Under the pieces are notes generated by a model. The model was given only the letters and a program-made list of their open reading frames with translations, was not told the origin of the DNA and searched no databases. DNA of 64,000 nt from UMGS1251 sp036666555 (lineage in GTDB: Bacteria; Bacillota; Clostridia; Lachnospirales; Lachnospiraceae). Positions 33,729 to 41,965 of the stretch are shown here, piece by piece; the stretch's first letter is position 1; each line of letters begins with the position of its first letter. The stretch covers positions 60,923 through 124,922 of the forward strand of contig JAVWVS010000004.1 of NCBI GenBank assembly GCA_036666555.1, written 5' to 3'. A program made the translations under genes and the position numbers.

Positions 33729-34193
33729 TTCGGTTTTTTCTTCTTTTTCCCAGGGAAGAACATCTCCCGCTTCCTTTAAATATTCCCATATTTCCGGAAT
33801 TCCTTCTTGATTTTTAGAATCCACAAAAAATATTTTCTTACAGCCGGCAAGCCGCAGCCATCTTTCCGCACGGTCGCGATTGGCCTTTGGCTCATCAATC
33901 TTGGTGACGATGCCTATGACCTCCCGATTGGCCATACAGGTAATATTGGGTGGAAATAAAGAATAAGGTTCTGTGGCAGATATTAAAAGTCCTACCACAT
34001 CTGCTTCATAACTATACACTGCAAGAGCGGAACCAAGTCCCTGGGTCTGTACATATTCTCCTGGAGTATCGATAATCACATCAAAATAATTCACATACTG
34101 TGTTTTATGATATTCGATTCGTTCTCCTTTCAGTGCTTGTGTCAACGTTGTTTTTCCACATTCACTTCTACCAATCAAAATAATTTTTTTCAT
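33720..34193 (-). CDS. pduV: PduV/EutP-like small GTPase
   Basis: Ras-like P-loop GTPase of 157 residues associated with the outside of microcompartments and their placement in the cell. P-loop GRSECGKTTLTQAL, switch-2 DTPGEYV and the guanine-specificity motif TKIDE are visible. It starts 8 bases after the pduU-like gene and ends at the fucA operator region, so it is the last gene of the dehydratase transcript. Confidence 0.9.
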   Translation of the reverse strand: MKKIILIGRSECGKTTLTQALKGERIEYHKTQYVNYFDVIIDTPGEYVQTQGLGSALAVYSYEADVVGLLISATEPYSLFPPNITCMANREVIGIVTKIDEPKANRDRAERWLRLAGCKKIFFVDSKNQEGIPEIWEYLKEAGDVLPWEKEEKTEKQ

Positions 34194-34201
34194 TTCTTAT
34201 C

Positions 34202-34582
34202 CTACGTTCTTGTAATCTCACAAATGGTAAAGCCCAGTTTCGTATCTACATATTGCAGAATCGCATTGACGGAAGCTTCCACTTCCGATACCGTTCCGGT
34301 TACAATCAAAGAACCACTGAAGCGGTCTACAAATCCCAATTCCACACCGGCTGCTTTCACTGCAATATCTGCAATAATAATCGCCGTCTCTGCCGGACTG
34401 ATGGTCATTACACCTATGGCCGATTTGGCATAATCCATGCTGGGATCCAAGCCTAGTTTTTCGTACAACACTTTATCCGGATTGGCAATAATATGTGCAA
34501 TGGTAATCTGCTTTCCGGGAACTAATTCCTGGACAATTCTTTGTTTTAATGGTGTGGTGGCATCATTCCTGTCATATTCCAT
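34202..34582 (-). CDS. pduU: PduU/EutS-like permuted BMC shell protein
   Basis: Circularly permuted BMC-H protein of 126 residues. The N-terminal segment (RIVQELVPGKQITIAHII) forms the beta-barrel plug typical of PduU/EutS, and the BMC core includes SAIGVMTISPAETAIIIADIA. I start at 34582 with AGGAGG 6 bases upstream, inside the end of the activase gene; an alternative ATG further up lacks a binding site. Function: shell facet with a closed pore, sometimes bound by PduV, whose gene follows. Confidence 0.9.
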   Translation of the reverse strand: MEYDRNDATTPLKQRIVQELVPGKQITIAHIIANPDKVLYEKLGLDPSMDYAKSAIGVMTISPAETAIIIADIAVKAAGVELGFVDRFSGSLIVTGTVSEVEASVNAILQYVDTKLGFTICEITRT

Positions 34583-34584
34583 CT

Positions 34585-35376
34585 TTAACCTCCTATCTGA
34601 CATATTAAGTCGGTATTTTGTTCTACCATTTGTTTCAGTTGGTTCATATGTGCTTCCGTCGGTGGAAGAATTCCTTCCATCTGGTAAGCTCTTCCCAGTC
34701 CTTCATACTTATCCTGCCCCAGACGATGGTATGGCAGAATATGAATCCGTTCTACTCCCGATAAGGTATCTGCAAATTTAGCAATGGCCAGTACCTCTTC
34801 TTTCGTATCATTAAAGGTGGGAATGACGGGAACACGAATGCTTAAATGAGTCTGCCCAGATGCTGCTATTTTCCTAGCATTTTCCAGCATCAATTCATTA
34901 GACTTCCCGGTAAATTCTTTATGTTTCTCTGGATTCATGTGTTTGATGTCCATTAAATACTGATCCAGATAGGGAAGAATCTCTTCAATCACAGAATACT
35001 GTGCACATCCCATACTTTCCATAGCCGTATTGATACCGGCATGTTTGGCCGCTCTTAGTAAATCTCTGGCAAATTCCGGCTGGCAAAGGCTTTCCCCGCC
35101 GGATAAGGTCAATCCTCCCGTAGAGCGTCGGTAATAAGGTCTATCTTTTTCTACCGTTTCCATCACCTGTGCTACCGTAATGTCTTGACCGATTACTTTT
35201 GGCTTTCCCTGCACCATCATCGTCTCAATCTGATACTCCTGGGACTCCGGATTGCAGCACCAACGGCATCTTAGGACACACCCTTTTAAAAAGACAATGG
35301 TGCGGATGCCATTCCCATCATGAATAGAGAATCTTTGAATATCAAATATACGTCCCGTTGTTTTTGTGTAATCCAT
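34585..35376 (-). CDS. Glycyl-radical enzyme activase (radical SAM)
   Basis: Generates the glycyl radical on the dehydratase using SAM and a 4Fe-4S cluster. The 263 residues carry the radical SAM motif Cys33-x3-Cys37-x2-Cys40 (GCVLRCRWC), GGLTLSGGESLCQP and the end of the barrel at RIHILPYHRLGQDKY. Activases of most diol dehydratases have a ferredoxin-like insert with two extra clusters; none is present here, making it like PflA in size. It lies 9 bases after the dehydratase gene. Confidence 0.93.
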   Translation of the reverse strand: MDYTKTTGRIFDIQRFSIHDGNGIRTIVFLKGCVLRCRWCCNPESQEYQIETMMVQGKPKVIGQDITVAQVMETVEKDRPYYRRSTGGLTLSGGESLCQPEFARDLLRAAKHAGINTAMESMGCAQYSVIEEILPYLDQYLMDIKHMNPEKHKEFTGKSNELMLENARKIAASGQTHLSIRVPVIPTFNDTKEEVLAIAKFADTLSGVERIHILPYHRLGQDKYEGLGRAYQMEGILPPTEAHMNQLKQMVEQNTDLICQIGG

Positions 35377-35385
35377 TCCTGTCTC

Positions 35386-37911
35386 CTAAAGTCCTTGTTC
35401 CGTACGGTGGATAATATCATCTTGCAGCGATTTCGAAAGAGAAGTAAATAACGCACTGTACCCTGCCACACGAACGACTAAGTGTTTGTATTGTTCCGGA
35501 TGCTTTTGTGCATCCACCAACGTTGCCTTGTCTACCACATTGAACTGCATATGGCTTCCTTTTTGATCGAAATAGGATTGAATCAAATATACAAAATTAT
35601 CCAGCCCTTTTTCTCCACTTAATGCGGAAGGATGAAACTTTTGATTAAATAAAGTTCCATTAGAGGCAATGCCGTGATCTAATTTGGCTACCGAATTCGC
35701 CGCAGCCGTTGGTCCGTTCACATCTTTTCCAGCAGAAGGGGATACTCCATCTGCTACCGGTGTATGTGCCAGTCTTCCATCCGGAGTTGCTCCTGTTTGT
35801 GCCCCCAATGGTACATTCGCAGATACCGGATATAATCCGGCTTGATACATCCCACCTCGTGGATTATGAAAAGTTTCCATAGGTCTTGTATACGTGTAAG
35901 CCACATCTCTTGCAAAGGCATCCACTTCTTCGATATCATTACCAAATTTCGGTACTTCTTCAATGGCCTCTAACAGCTCTTGGAATCTCTTTTGTTCCGC
36001 TGCCGGAATCTCCATGTTCATAATTTGGTTAATAATGTCACCGATCTTGGTCTGATCTACTGATTGTCCGGTTTTTTGTAATTCCTTTAAGATATCCACT
36101 GTCATTTCCGATGCAGAAATTGCATCAAATCCCTTTCCATAATTCATGGATAATGCCTGTTTGTATTGGGCTAACGTGAATTTCTTTTCATCAAACACTA
36201 ATTTTTTAATCGCATATAGAGAATCTGCCATATTAGCAACACCAAATCCTTGTGGTCCTGTAAAGTTATAAACAGCGCCACCTTCTTGTACCGTCTTTCC
36301 CTCTTTTAAGCAATCGTCTACCATGCAGGATAAATATGGAAGCGGACACCGTTGCGCATGTGCTACATCTATAGAATTGTCTGCATTGACCAGCAAGGAT
36401 ATCTGATACTTCATCTGCTCTTTGTAAGCATCATAAAATTCTTCAAAGGTCTTCATATCTTCTACTCGTCCGGTAGCAATGCTTACCCGTTCTCCACGGT
36501 CCATTCCGTTTGAAAAGACCAGTTCCATAGGTTTACACATATTAAAGAATGCCGCATCGTGCCAACCTTCTGTCTTTCCTGATTTCTGCGGTTCCACACA
36601 GCCGATAATATTATATTCTCTGGCATCTTCTAAGGTCAGACCTCTGCTTAACAAAGAAGGGATAATCACTTCATCATTATAGTAAGCCGGAAGTCCAATA
36701 CCGGTTCTGGTAAGTTCTGCCGCTTTTACTAAAAATTCATGAGGCGTTTTATTCCATACCCGAACAGAGAAAGATGGCTGTGGTAAAAAGACATGGTGGG
36801 AAGCCTGAATACACATAAAAGACAAATCATTGGTTACATCTTCTCCGTCTTTATTTTGTCCGCCTGCAATTAGATTCTGGAATAGGCTATATCCTGCAAA
36901 TCCTTCCGCACTGGCCGCATCACGGCATTTATTCAAATCATTGAGTTTCACCCAGATACAATCCATTAATTCTTGTGCAAACTCTCTGGTTAGATTTCCG
37001 CGGTCCAAGTCCTTCTTATAATAAGGATACATATATTGATCAAAGCGTCCCGGAGAAATCGAGTGACCACTGGATTCAATCTGCAATAACTGTTGCACGA
37101 ACCAAAAACTTTGACAAGCCTCATAAAAGTTCTTTGCTCCTTTTGCCGGTACCCGTCCACAGTTTCTGGCAATTTGTAAAAGTTCTTCTTTACGGACCCG
37201 GTCCGTGCACTGGTCAGCCATTTGTTTTGCAAGTACCATATAACGCTGTGCATAAGCAATCGCTGCTTGACAGCTTAGAATGACTGCCTGTAAAAACCGA
37301 GAACGTGTTGCATAGTCTGCATCCGAAACAGAACATTGTTCCAGTTTTTCTTTCGCCTCTGCGATAATGCCTTCGTAACCAATCTCCAGTACTTTTTCAT
37401 ACTGTACCGTTACGTGACCTACCCCATTATAAAAATAATTTCCCGGTGTAAACACATTGTGTTCCATTGCCGTAAGTGCCTCCGGTGCCATATAAGAAGT
37501 TGCTAATTCACTGGTGGTTTTACCTTTCCAATAAGGGTGTACCTTGCGAAGTTCCTCTTTGGTTTTTTCTGATATGAAAAATGGATCGGCACTTCTGGTC
37601 GCCACGGTATCAAATTCGTCTTCTAACCACTGAAATGAAAATTCCGGATAAGTCTGACAGCCACGAGGTGCAATGGTCGTACTTCCTACGACTAATTCTT
37701 CTTCCCGGATAATAATTGGTAATTTTTCAAGAATATGTGCAAACGCCTTTGCTCTTCGAATAACCATGGGCTGTCCTTCGGTTTCCCGATAAGACTCCGT
37801 AATCAGCACTGCTCTCGCTGATTCAATCTCCGGCATCTTTTCATATAAATGGTCAACTAATCTAGGGATTCGCTCTGATTTTTTGACATCTGTACTATTA
37901 TATCTTTCCAT
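35386..37911 (-). CDS. Glycyl-radical 1,2-propanediol dehydratase (B12-independent)
   Basis: Dehydrates 1,2-propanediol to propionaldehyde, oxygen-sensitive and cobalamin-independent. The 841 residues include the thiyl-radical Cys in IIGCVEPQKSGK near residue 436, with the neighbouring Glu that marks glycerol/propanediol dehydratases rather than pyruvate formate-lyase, and the glycyl radical site RVAGYSALF at Gly817 near the C-terminus. The N-terminus has no clear encapsulation helix. Glycerol could be a side substrate. It is the first gene of GRE-activase-pduU-pduV, with a strong regulated promoter. Confidence 0.93.
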   Translation of the reverse strand: MERYNSTDVKKSERIPRLVDHLYEKMPEIESARAVLITESYRETEGQPMVIRRAKAFAHILEKLPIIIREEELVVGSTTIAPRGCQTYPEFSFQWLEDEFDTVATRSADPFFISEKTKEELRKVHPYWKGKTTSELATSYMAPEALTAMEHNVFTPGNYFYNGVGHVTVQYEKVLEIGYEGIIAEAKEKLEQCSVSDADYATRSRFLQAVILSCQAAIAYAQRYMVLAKQMADQCTDRVRKEELLQIARNCGRVPAKGAKNFYEACQSFWFVQQLLQIESSGHSISPGRFDQYMYPYYKKDLDRGNLTREFAQELMDCIWVKLNDLNKCRDAASAEGFAGYSLFQNLIAGGQNKDGEDVTNDLSFMCIQASHHVFLPQPSFSVRVWNKTPHEFLVKAAELTRTGIGLPAYYNDEVIIPSLLSRGLTLEDAREYNIIGCVEPQKSGKTEGWHDAAFFNMCKPMELVFSNGMDRGERVSIATGRVEDMKTFEEFYDAYKEQMKYQISLLVNADNSIDVAHAQRCPLPYLSCMVDDCLKEGKTVQEGGAVYNFTGPQGFGVANMADSLYAIKKLVFDEKKFTLAQYKQALSMNYGKGFDAISASEMTVDILKELQKTGQSVDQTKIGDIINQIMNMEIPAAEQKRFQELLEAIEEVPKFGNDIEEVDAFARDVAYTYTRPMETFHNPRGGMYQAGLYPVSANVPLGAQTGATPDGRLAHTPVADGVSPSAGKDVNGPTAAANSVAKLDHGIASNGTLFNQKFHPSALSGEKGLDNFVYLIQSYFDQKGSHMQFNVVDKATLVDAQKHPEQYKHLVVRVAGYSALFTSLSKSLQDDIIHRTEQGL

Positions 37912-37964
37912 GCTTCTTGTTTCTCCTTTCCACCTTGTTTCCTAATATGCATAAGCATGGTTTT

Positions 37965-38073
37965 ATTATAGCGTTGTTTGCTTTGAATGTCAATAAAAAC
38001 CGCATATATATATATTGTTTTATGTGGTTTTTGGCTCTATTTTATTTTGTTAGGCTTTTCACATGTGGTTTTA
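37965..38073 (-). promoter_or_regulatory. Consensus promoter and operator boxes of the dehydratase operon
   Basis: TTGACA (37988-37993), 17 bases, TATAAT (37965-37970) on the minus strand. Just upstream are three copies of the box also present before fucA: TAAAAACCGCAT (37994-38005, inverted), ATGTGGTTTTT (38022-38032) and ATGTGGTTTTA (38063-38073). The first two form an inverted repeat around an AT-repeat stretch. The repeats suggest shared control with fucA. Confidence 0.75.
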
Positions 38074-38085
38074 TGAAGTTTTTCA

Positions 38086-38114
38086 TTGACTTTTCTGTAT
38101 TTTGGTTTCATAAT
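38086..38114 (+). promoter_or_regulatory. Promoter of the PHP hydrolase gene
   Basis: TTGACT (38086-38091), 17 bases, CATAAT (38109-38114) on the plus strand, 38 bases before the PHP ATG. It diverges from the dehydratase promoter, and the nearest box (38063-38073) lies 12 bases upstream of its -35. Confidence 0.65.
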
Positions 38115-38151
38115 AGGAAGAAATAACTATGATACGACAAGAGGGATTCCT

Positions 38152-38862
38152 ATGATAAAATCAGATTTGCATACACACTCCATCGCCAGTGGTCATGTGA
38201 CCACCGATACCATTGCCCAGATGGCAAAGCAGGCTGCTAGAATGAACATGTCACTGCTGGGTATTACCGATCACGGACCGGCTACCCTTGGCTCTTGTAA
38301 GTCTTCTTATTTTCGAAGCCTTGCTTATGCTCCGAAAGAGCGTTTTGGCGTTCCGGTATTCTATGGAGTGGAATTGAATATTTTAGACCAAAATGGAAGT
38401 GTGGATTTAGATTCCCACATTTTATCTGGTTTGGATTATGCCGTTGCCAGCATGCACACACAGAATATCCCGTCCGGTACTATAGAGGAAAATACAGCCG
38501 GTTACCTAAACGCAATGAAGAATCCTGCTGTAAAAATCATCGGGCATTGTGACGACACCAAATATCCAGTAGATTATCAGGCATTGGTGGCCGCAGCCAA
38601 AGAATATCACGTTTTGTTGGAGATCAATAATGCCTCTCTATCTCCTTTGGGGTATCGTGGGGATACTCGGTCCAACAACGAAACACTGTTAAACTATTGT
38701 CTGGCCTATGCCCATCCGGTCATTCTGTCCAGTGACAGCCACGGCTGCAGTCATCTGGGAGATGTGTCCTATGCAGAAGCGCTGATAGAAAAGGTTGGTT
38801 TTCCGGAATCGCTGATTTTAAATAACCAAATAGAAAAACTAAAGGACTTTATTCAAAGATAA
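38152..38862 (+). CDS. PHP-domain phosphatase/phosphoesterase
   Basis: Metal-dependent PHP-domain hydrolase of 236 residues with the first metal motif DLHTHSIASGH, GITDHGPA, and later EINNASLS and SSDSHGCSHLG, the order seen in YcdX-like phosphatases. The ATG at 38152 follows GAGGGATT; a longer reading has no binding site and covers its own promoter. Substrate unknown; a histidinol-phosphatase-like or sugar-phosphate role is possible. It is divergent from the propanediol operon but need not be part of it. Confidence 0.88.
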   Translation: MIKSDLHTHSIASGHVTTDTIAQMAKQAARMNMSLLGITDHGPATLGSCKSSYFRSLAYAPKERFGVPVFYGVELNILDQNGSVDLDSHILSGLDYAVASMHTQNIPSGTIEENTAGYLNAMKNPAVKIIGHCDDTKYPVDYQALVAAAKEYHVLLEINNASLSPLGYRGDTRSNNETLLNYCLAYAHPVILSSDSHGCSHLGDVSYAEALIEKVGFPESLILNNQIEKLKDFIQR

Positions 38863-38878
38863 AGTCCTTTAGTTTTTC
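38833..38878. terminator. Bidirectional terminator between convergent PHP and ParA genes
   Basis: Long perfect palindrome (GAAAAACTAAAGGACTTTA, 8-base loop, and its complement) with T-runs on both sides. It overlaps the end of both genes: the PHP stop lies in it and the ParA-like stop abuts it. Confidence 0.9.
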
Positions 38879-39660
38879 TATTGATTCCTGATTTCCTGTG
38901 CCAATGCCATATATTCCTTGGCACTTCGGCTACTTTTTTTATAGGCCAGAACCGGCTTACAATTATCTTGTGCCCATTCTATAGCACTGTCCACTCGGAT
39001 GTAGTTCTGAAATACCTTTACCTCATCCAGTGCTTCCAACGTCTCTAATGTCTGTTTGAAATAATTTTTTCTGGTATCTACTTTGGTCACTGCAATTCCC
39101 ATTAATTTTAAATCCACCGCAGTTTTTTGTACCTCGCTTAAATATTCGAACATATTCGCCAGACCAAACAGCCCCCAAGGACTCGCCTCCACCGGTATAA
39201 TCAAGTCATCCGAAGCATGGAGAATATTGGTGACCCATCCCCCTAAGGTAGGTGGTGCATCGATTAGAATATAATCATAATCCCCTTGTTTTCGAATCCC
39301 TGCGATTCCTTTTTTTAAAATCAGTTCCCGTTGTCTTTTGGAAAACAATTCATATTCAATGCCACTCATGCGGGTGGACGATGGAATCAAATCCAATCCT
39401 TCGTATTTCGTATGTACAATCTTCTGACTGAGTTCCCCTTGTGTCCGAATCCCTTCGAATAAATTTAGAGTTCCCTCTGCATAAGCAAATACTTCCTCCT
39501 CTTCACAAAAGGAAAGAGACAGATTCATCTGCATGTCCCCATCTATGAGTAAAACTTTTTGATTCAGCAATGACAAGGCATATCCAATATTCGAGCAAGT
39601 GGTAGTCTTACCGCTTCCCCCTTTATTATTAGCAAAACAGATTACTTTTGTCTGATTCAT
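38878..39660 (-). CDS. ParA/Soj-family ATPase (orphan)
   Basis: Deviant Walker A ATPase of 260 residues, starting MNQTKVICFANNKGGSGKTTT, with VLLIDGDMQMNLSLS, DYILIDAPPTLGGWVTN and TKVDTRKN. It is the Soj/ParA type used for plasmid or chromosome partition or for positioning cargo. There is no parB nor any centromere-like repeat beside it, so it is an orphan. The true start is 39660 with GAGGTG 6 bases before; the long upstream reading would run into tmcAL on the other strand. Positioning of microcompartments (as McdA does) is a thought only, from location. Confidence 0.85.
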   Translation of the reverse strand: MNQTKVICFANNKGGSGKTTTCSNIGYALSLLNQKVLLIDGDMQMNLSLSFCEEEEVFAYAEGTLNLFEGIRTQGELSQKIVHTKYEGLDLIPSSTRMSGIEYELFSKRQRELILKKGIAGIRKQGDYDYILIDAPPTLGGWVTNILHASDDLIIPVEASPWGLFGLANMFEYLSEVQKTAVDLKLMGIAVTKVDTRKNYFKQTLETLEALDEVKVFQNYIRVDSAIEWAQDNCKPVLAYKKSSRSAKEYMALAQEIRNQ

Positions 39661-39689
39661 AAAACACCTCATTTTCTCAATAAGTTCTT

Positions 39690-39739
39690 TTGCGTTACGA
39701 TTCCATTTATAGTATAATCGGAAATAACCAGATATGCAA
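39690..39739. promoter_or_regulatory. Overlapping divergent promoters of parA-like and tmcAL
   Basis: Plus strand: TTGCGT (39690-39695), 17 bases, TATAAT (39713-39718) for tmcAL. Minus strand: TTGCAT (39734-39739), 17 bases, TATACT (39711-39716) for parA. The two -10 elements share bases, so only one polymerase can bind at a time. Confidence 0.6.
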
Positions 39740-39768
39740 CCACAAAGGAAAGGGGAGTTGATCCCATT

Positions 39769-41058
39769 ATGAAGACTGTAGGTCTTATTACTGAATATAA
39801 TCCGTTTCATAACGGACATCAATATCACATCGAACAATCCAAGAAAATCACCGGCGCCGACACCGTCATCGTCGTTATGTGTGGGGATTATGTGCAACGG
39901 GGAATTCCCGCCATTATGCCTAAGCACCTTCGTGCAGAAGTTGCTCTCCATGCGGGAGCTTCTATTATCATTGAACTTCCGGTATGCTATGCTTGCGGAA
40001 GTGCAGAGTATTTCGCCACAGGAGCCGTTTCTTTGCTAAACAGCCTGGGATGTGTGGATTTCATTTGCTTTGGAAGTGAATGCGGCGACTTAGAAACCAT
40101 GGACATATTGGCCCGCACTTTAGTGGAAGAGCCTGCCACTTACCAAGAACTATTGAAATCGCATCTAAAAAAAGGTAATCCCTTTCCCCTTGCCAGACAA
40201 AAGGCATTGAAAGAATATTTACAAGACGATTCCTTAGATGCCGTCTTAGAACAGCCCAACAATATATTGGGTATCGAATATTTAAAGGCATTGAAGTTAC
40301 TTCACAGTTCCATCACCCCCTACACCATCAAACGAAAAGTATCCGGATATCATGACAACGAACTTTCCGACACCTTTAGTTCTGCCTCTGCCATTCGTAA
40401 ACTTTTGGCTTTTTCCGGAAATGCCATACATCTGGAATCCAACACCATTTACGATGAACCGGAACTATCCGATGTATTGGCTCGCTTAGAGGGGCAGGTT
40501 CCGACAGTCTGTATTAAACTATTAGAAGAAAATCATCGCATACGTTACCCCATTTACTCCAATGATTTTTCTATGGTTCTAAAATACAAGCTCCTATCCG
40601 AGACCAAAGAATCTTTACAGGAATATTTAGATATTACGCCGGATCTTGCCAATCGTATCTTGAATCTTCGCAATGACTTCATTACCTTTGACCAATTCTG
40701 CGACTTGTTAAAGACCAGAGAATTGACCTATAGCCGCATCAGCAGAAGTCTTCTCCATCTTCTGTTAGACATTAAAAAGGAACATTTAGACGATTACAAA
40801 TCCTTTGGTTACCATCAGTACATTCACCTGTTGGGATTTGTAAAAGAACAGACCCCATTATTATCTTTGATCAACGATACTTCCACACTTCCTTTAATTA
40901 CCAAATTGACTGATGTAGATAAGCTCAGTGAATCCGGTATAGAAATGCTTCGCCGTGATATCTATGCCGCTGATTTATATGAATCTGTTATTACCGACAA
41001 ATTCAAATTTCCATTTATCAGCGAATACCAGCAACAACTTATAAAGACGAGCCGGTAA
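39769..41058 (+). CDS. tmcAL: tRNA(Met) cytidine acetate ligase TmcAL
   Basis: Acetylates the wobble cytidine of elongator tRNA-Met using acetate and ATP (formerly YlbM). The 429 residues start MKTVGLITEYNPFHNGHQYH, which carries the HxGH nucleotidyltransferase motif, followed by VVVMCGDYVQRGIPAI and SSASAIRKLL. Length and motifs fit the family. GGGGAG precedes the ATG. It stands alone between two divergent/convergent neighbours. Confidence 0.93.
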   Translation: MKTVGLITEYNPFHNGHQYHIEQSKKITGADTVIVVMCGDYVQRGIPAIMPKHLRAEVALHAGASIIIELPVCYACGSAEYFATGAVSLLNSLGCVDFICFGSECGDLETMDILARTLVEEPATYQELLKSHLKKGNPFPLARQKALKEYLQDDSLDAVLEQPNNILGIEYLKALKLLHSSITPYTIKRKVSGYHDNELSDTFSSASAIRKLLAFSGNAIHLESNTIYDEPELSDVLARLEGQVPTVCIKLLEENHRIRYPIYSNDFSMVLKYKLLSETKESLQEYLDITPDLANRILNLRNDFITFDQFCDLLKTRELTYSRISRSLLHLLLDIKKEHLDDYKSFGYHQYIHLLGFVKEQTPLLSLINDTSTLPLITKLTDVDKLSESGIEMLRRDIYAADLYESVITDKFKFPFISEYQQQLIKTSR

Positions 41059-41072
41059 CCGGTTCGTCTTTT
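41044..41072. terminator. Terminator between convergent tmcAL and degV
   Basis: AAGACGAGCCGG and CCGGTTCGTCTTTT form a near-perfect stem-loop overlapping the tmcAL stop, with T-rich ends on both strands. Confidence 0.8.
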
Positions 41073-41074
41073 GG

Positions 41075-41938
41075 TTATGCAATATTTTTTTTCGTACAAG
41101 CAATGGCAAGTGCGCCCGGTCCAATATGACACGCCACACTTAAGGATAACCGGTCCATATAGATATCCCTGGTATTAAAACGATCTTCTAGTTCTTCTTT
41201 CCATTCTTTTGCAGTACTTTGATCACATGTATAAGCTGCCTGCAGATGTACTTCTTCAAGACCTCCAAAACGATGGGTAATGTCTTTTTCCATTGCCGTT
41301 AGCATGGCACGTTTTGCCTGTTTAAACCCTCTGACTTTGGTATAGGCATCTAGTTTCTCGCCTTGTATCTGCAGTACCGGCTTTAAGTTCAGGACGGTTC
41401 CAATGGCTGCTGCTGCCGGAGTGATTCTGCCACCTTTTTTGAGATATTTCAAAGTGTCTACCGCAATATAGATGCTGGTATCTAATTTTTCTTGTTCCAA
41501 CTGCTCCTTGATCTGGGCTGCGGTATTGCCTTGTTCTACCAGCTGTCGTGCTAAAAGAACTGACTGTCTCTGAGTAACGGAAATTCTTTGATTATTTACC
41601 ACTTCCACTTTATCTTCATACTCTCCGGCAAGCATCATCGCAGTCTCGCAGGAACCACTTAGTCCGCTGGACATGGGAATATGTACCACCTGATCGTACT
41701 CTTCTAATAATTGATCCCATAATGTTGTCACATCTGCCGGTGATGGTTGGGATGTTTTGATATCTGCCGTATCATCTGCCAGTTTCTCATAAAACGCTTC
41801 CTGGGAAAGAGAAATGTCTTCTAAAAACAATTCATCATTGATATAAAAAGGCATGGGAAGCACATAAACTCCCAGTTCTTTTCCCTGTGTCTGCGTAATC
41901 CCACTATTGCTGTCTGTTACGATTGCTATTGTTCCCAT
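41075..41938 (-). CDS. DegV family fatty-acid-binding protein
   Basis: DegV (FakB-like) protein of 287 residues, which binds fatty acids for the FakA kinase in Firmicutes. Visible landmarks are TDSNSGITQTQGKELG, TSQPSPADV, the fatty-acid-pocket SSGLSGSCETA and GGRITPAAAAIG. No fakA is present nearby. It lies 27 bases after a WalJ-like hydrolase gene and is probably in the polA operon. Confidence 0.9.
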   Translation of the reverse strand: MGTIAIVTDSNSGITQTQGKELGVYVLPMPFYINDELFLEDISLSQEAFYEKLADDTADIKTSQPSPADVTTLWDQLLEEYDQVVHIPMSSGLSGSCETAMMLAGEYEDKVEVVNNQRISVTQRQSVLLARQLVEQGNTAAQIKEQLEQEKLDTSIYIAVDTLKYLKKGGRITPAAAAIGTVLNLKPVLQIQGEKLDAYTKVRGFKQAKRAMLTAMEKDITHRFGGLEEVHLQAAYTCDQSTAKEWKEELEDRFNTRDIYMDRLSLSVACHIGPGALAIACTKKNIA

Positions 41939-41965
41939 AAAAATCCTCTCTTTTAGTCTTGCTTT

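Noticed and set aside
38000..38020. AT dinucleotide repeat upstream of the dehydratase gene, possible phase variation
   Set aside because: Only about five units and it lies upstream of the -35; more simply it is the spacer of the operator inverted repeat.
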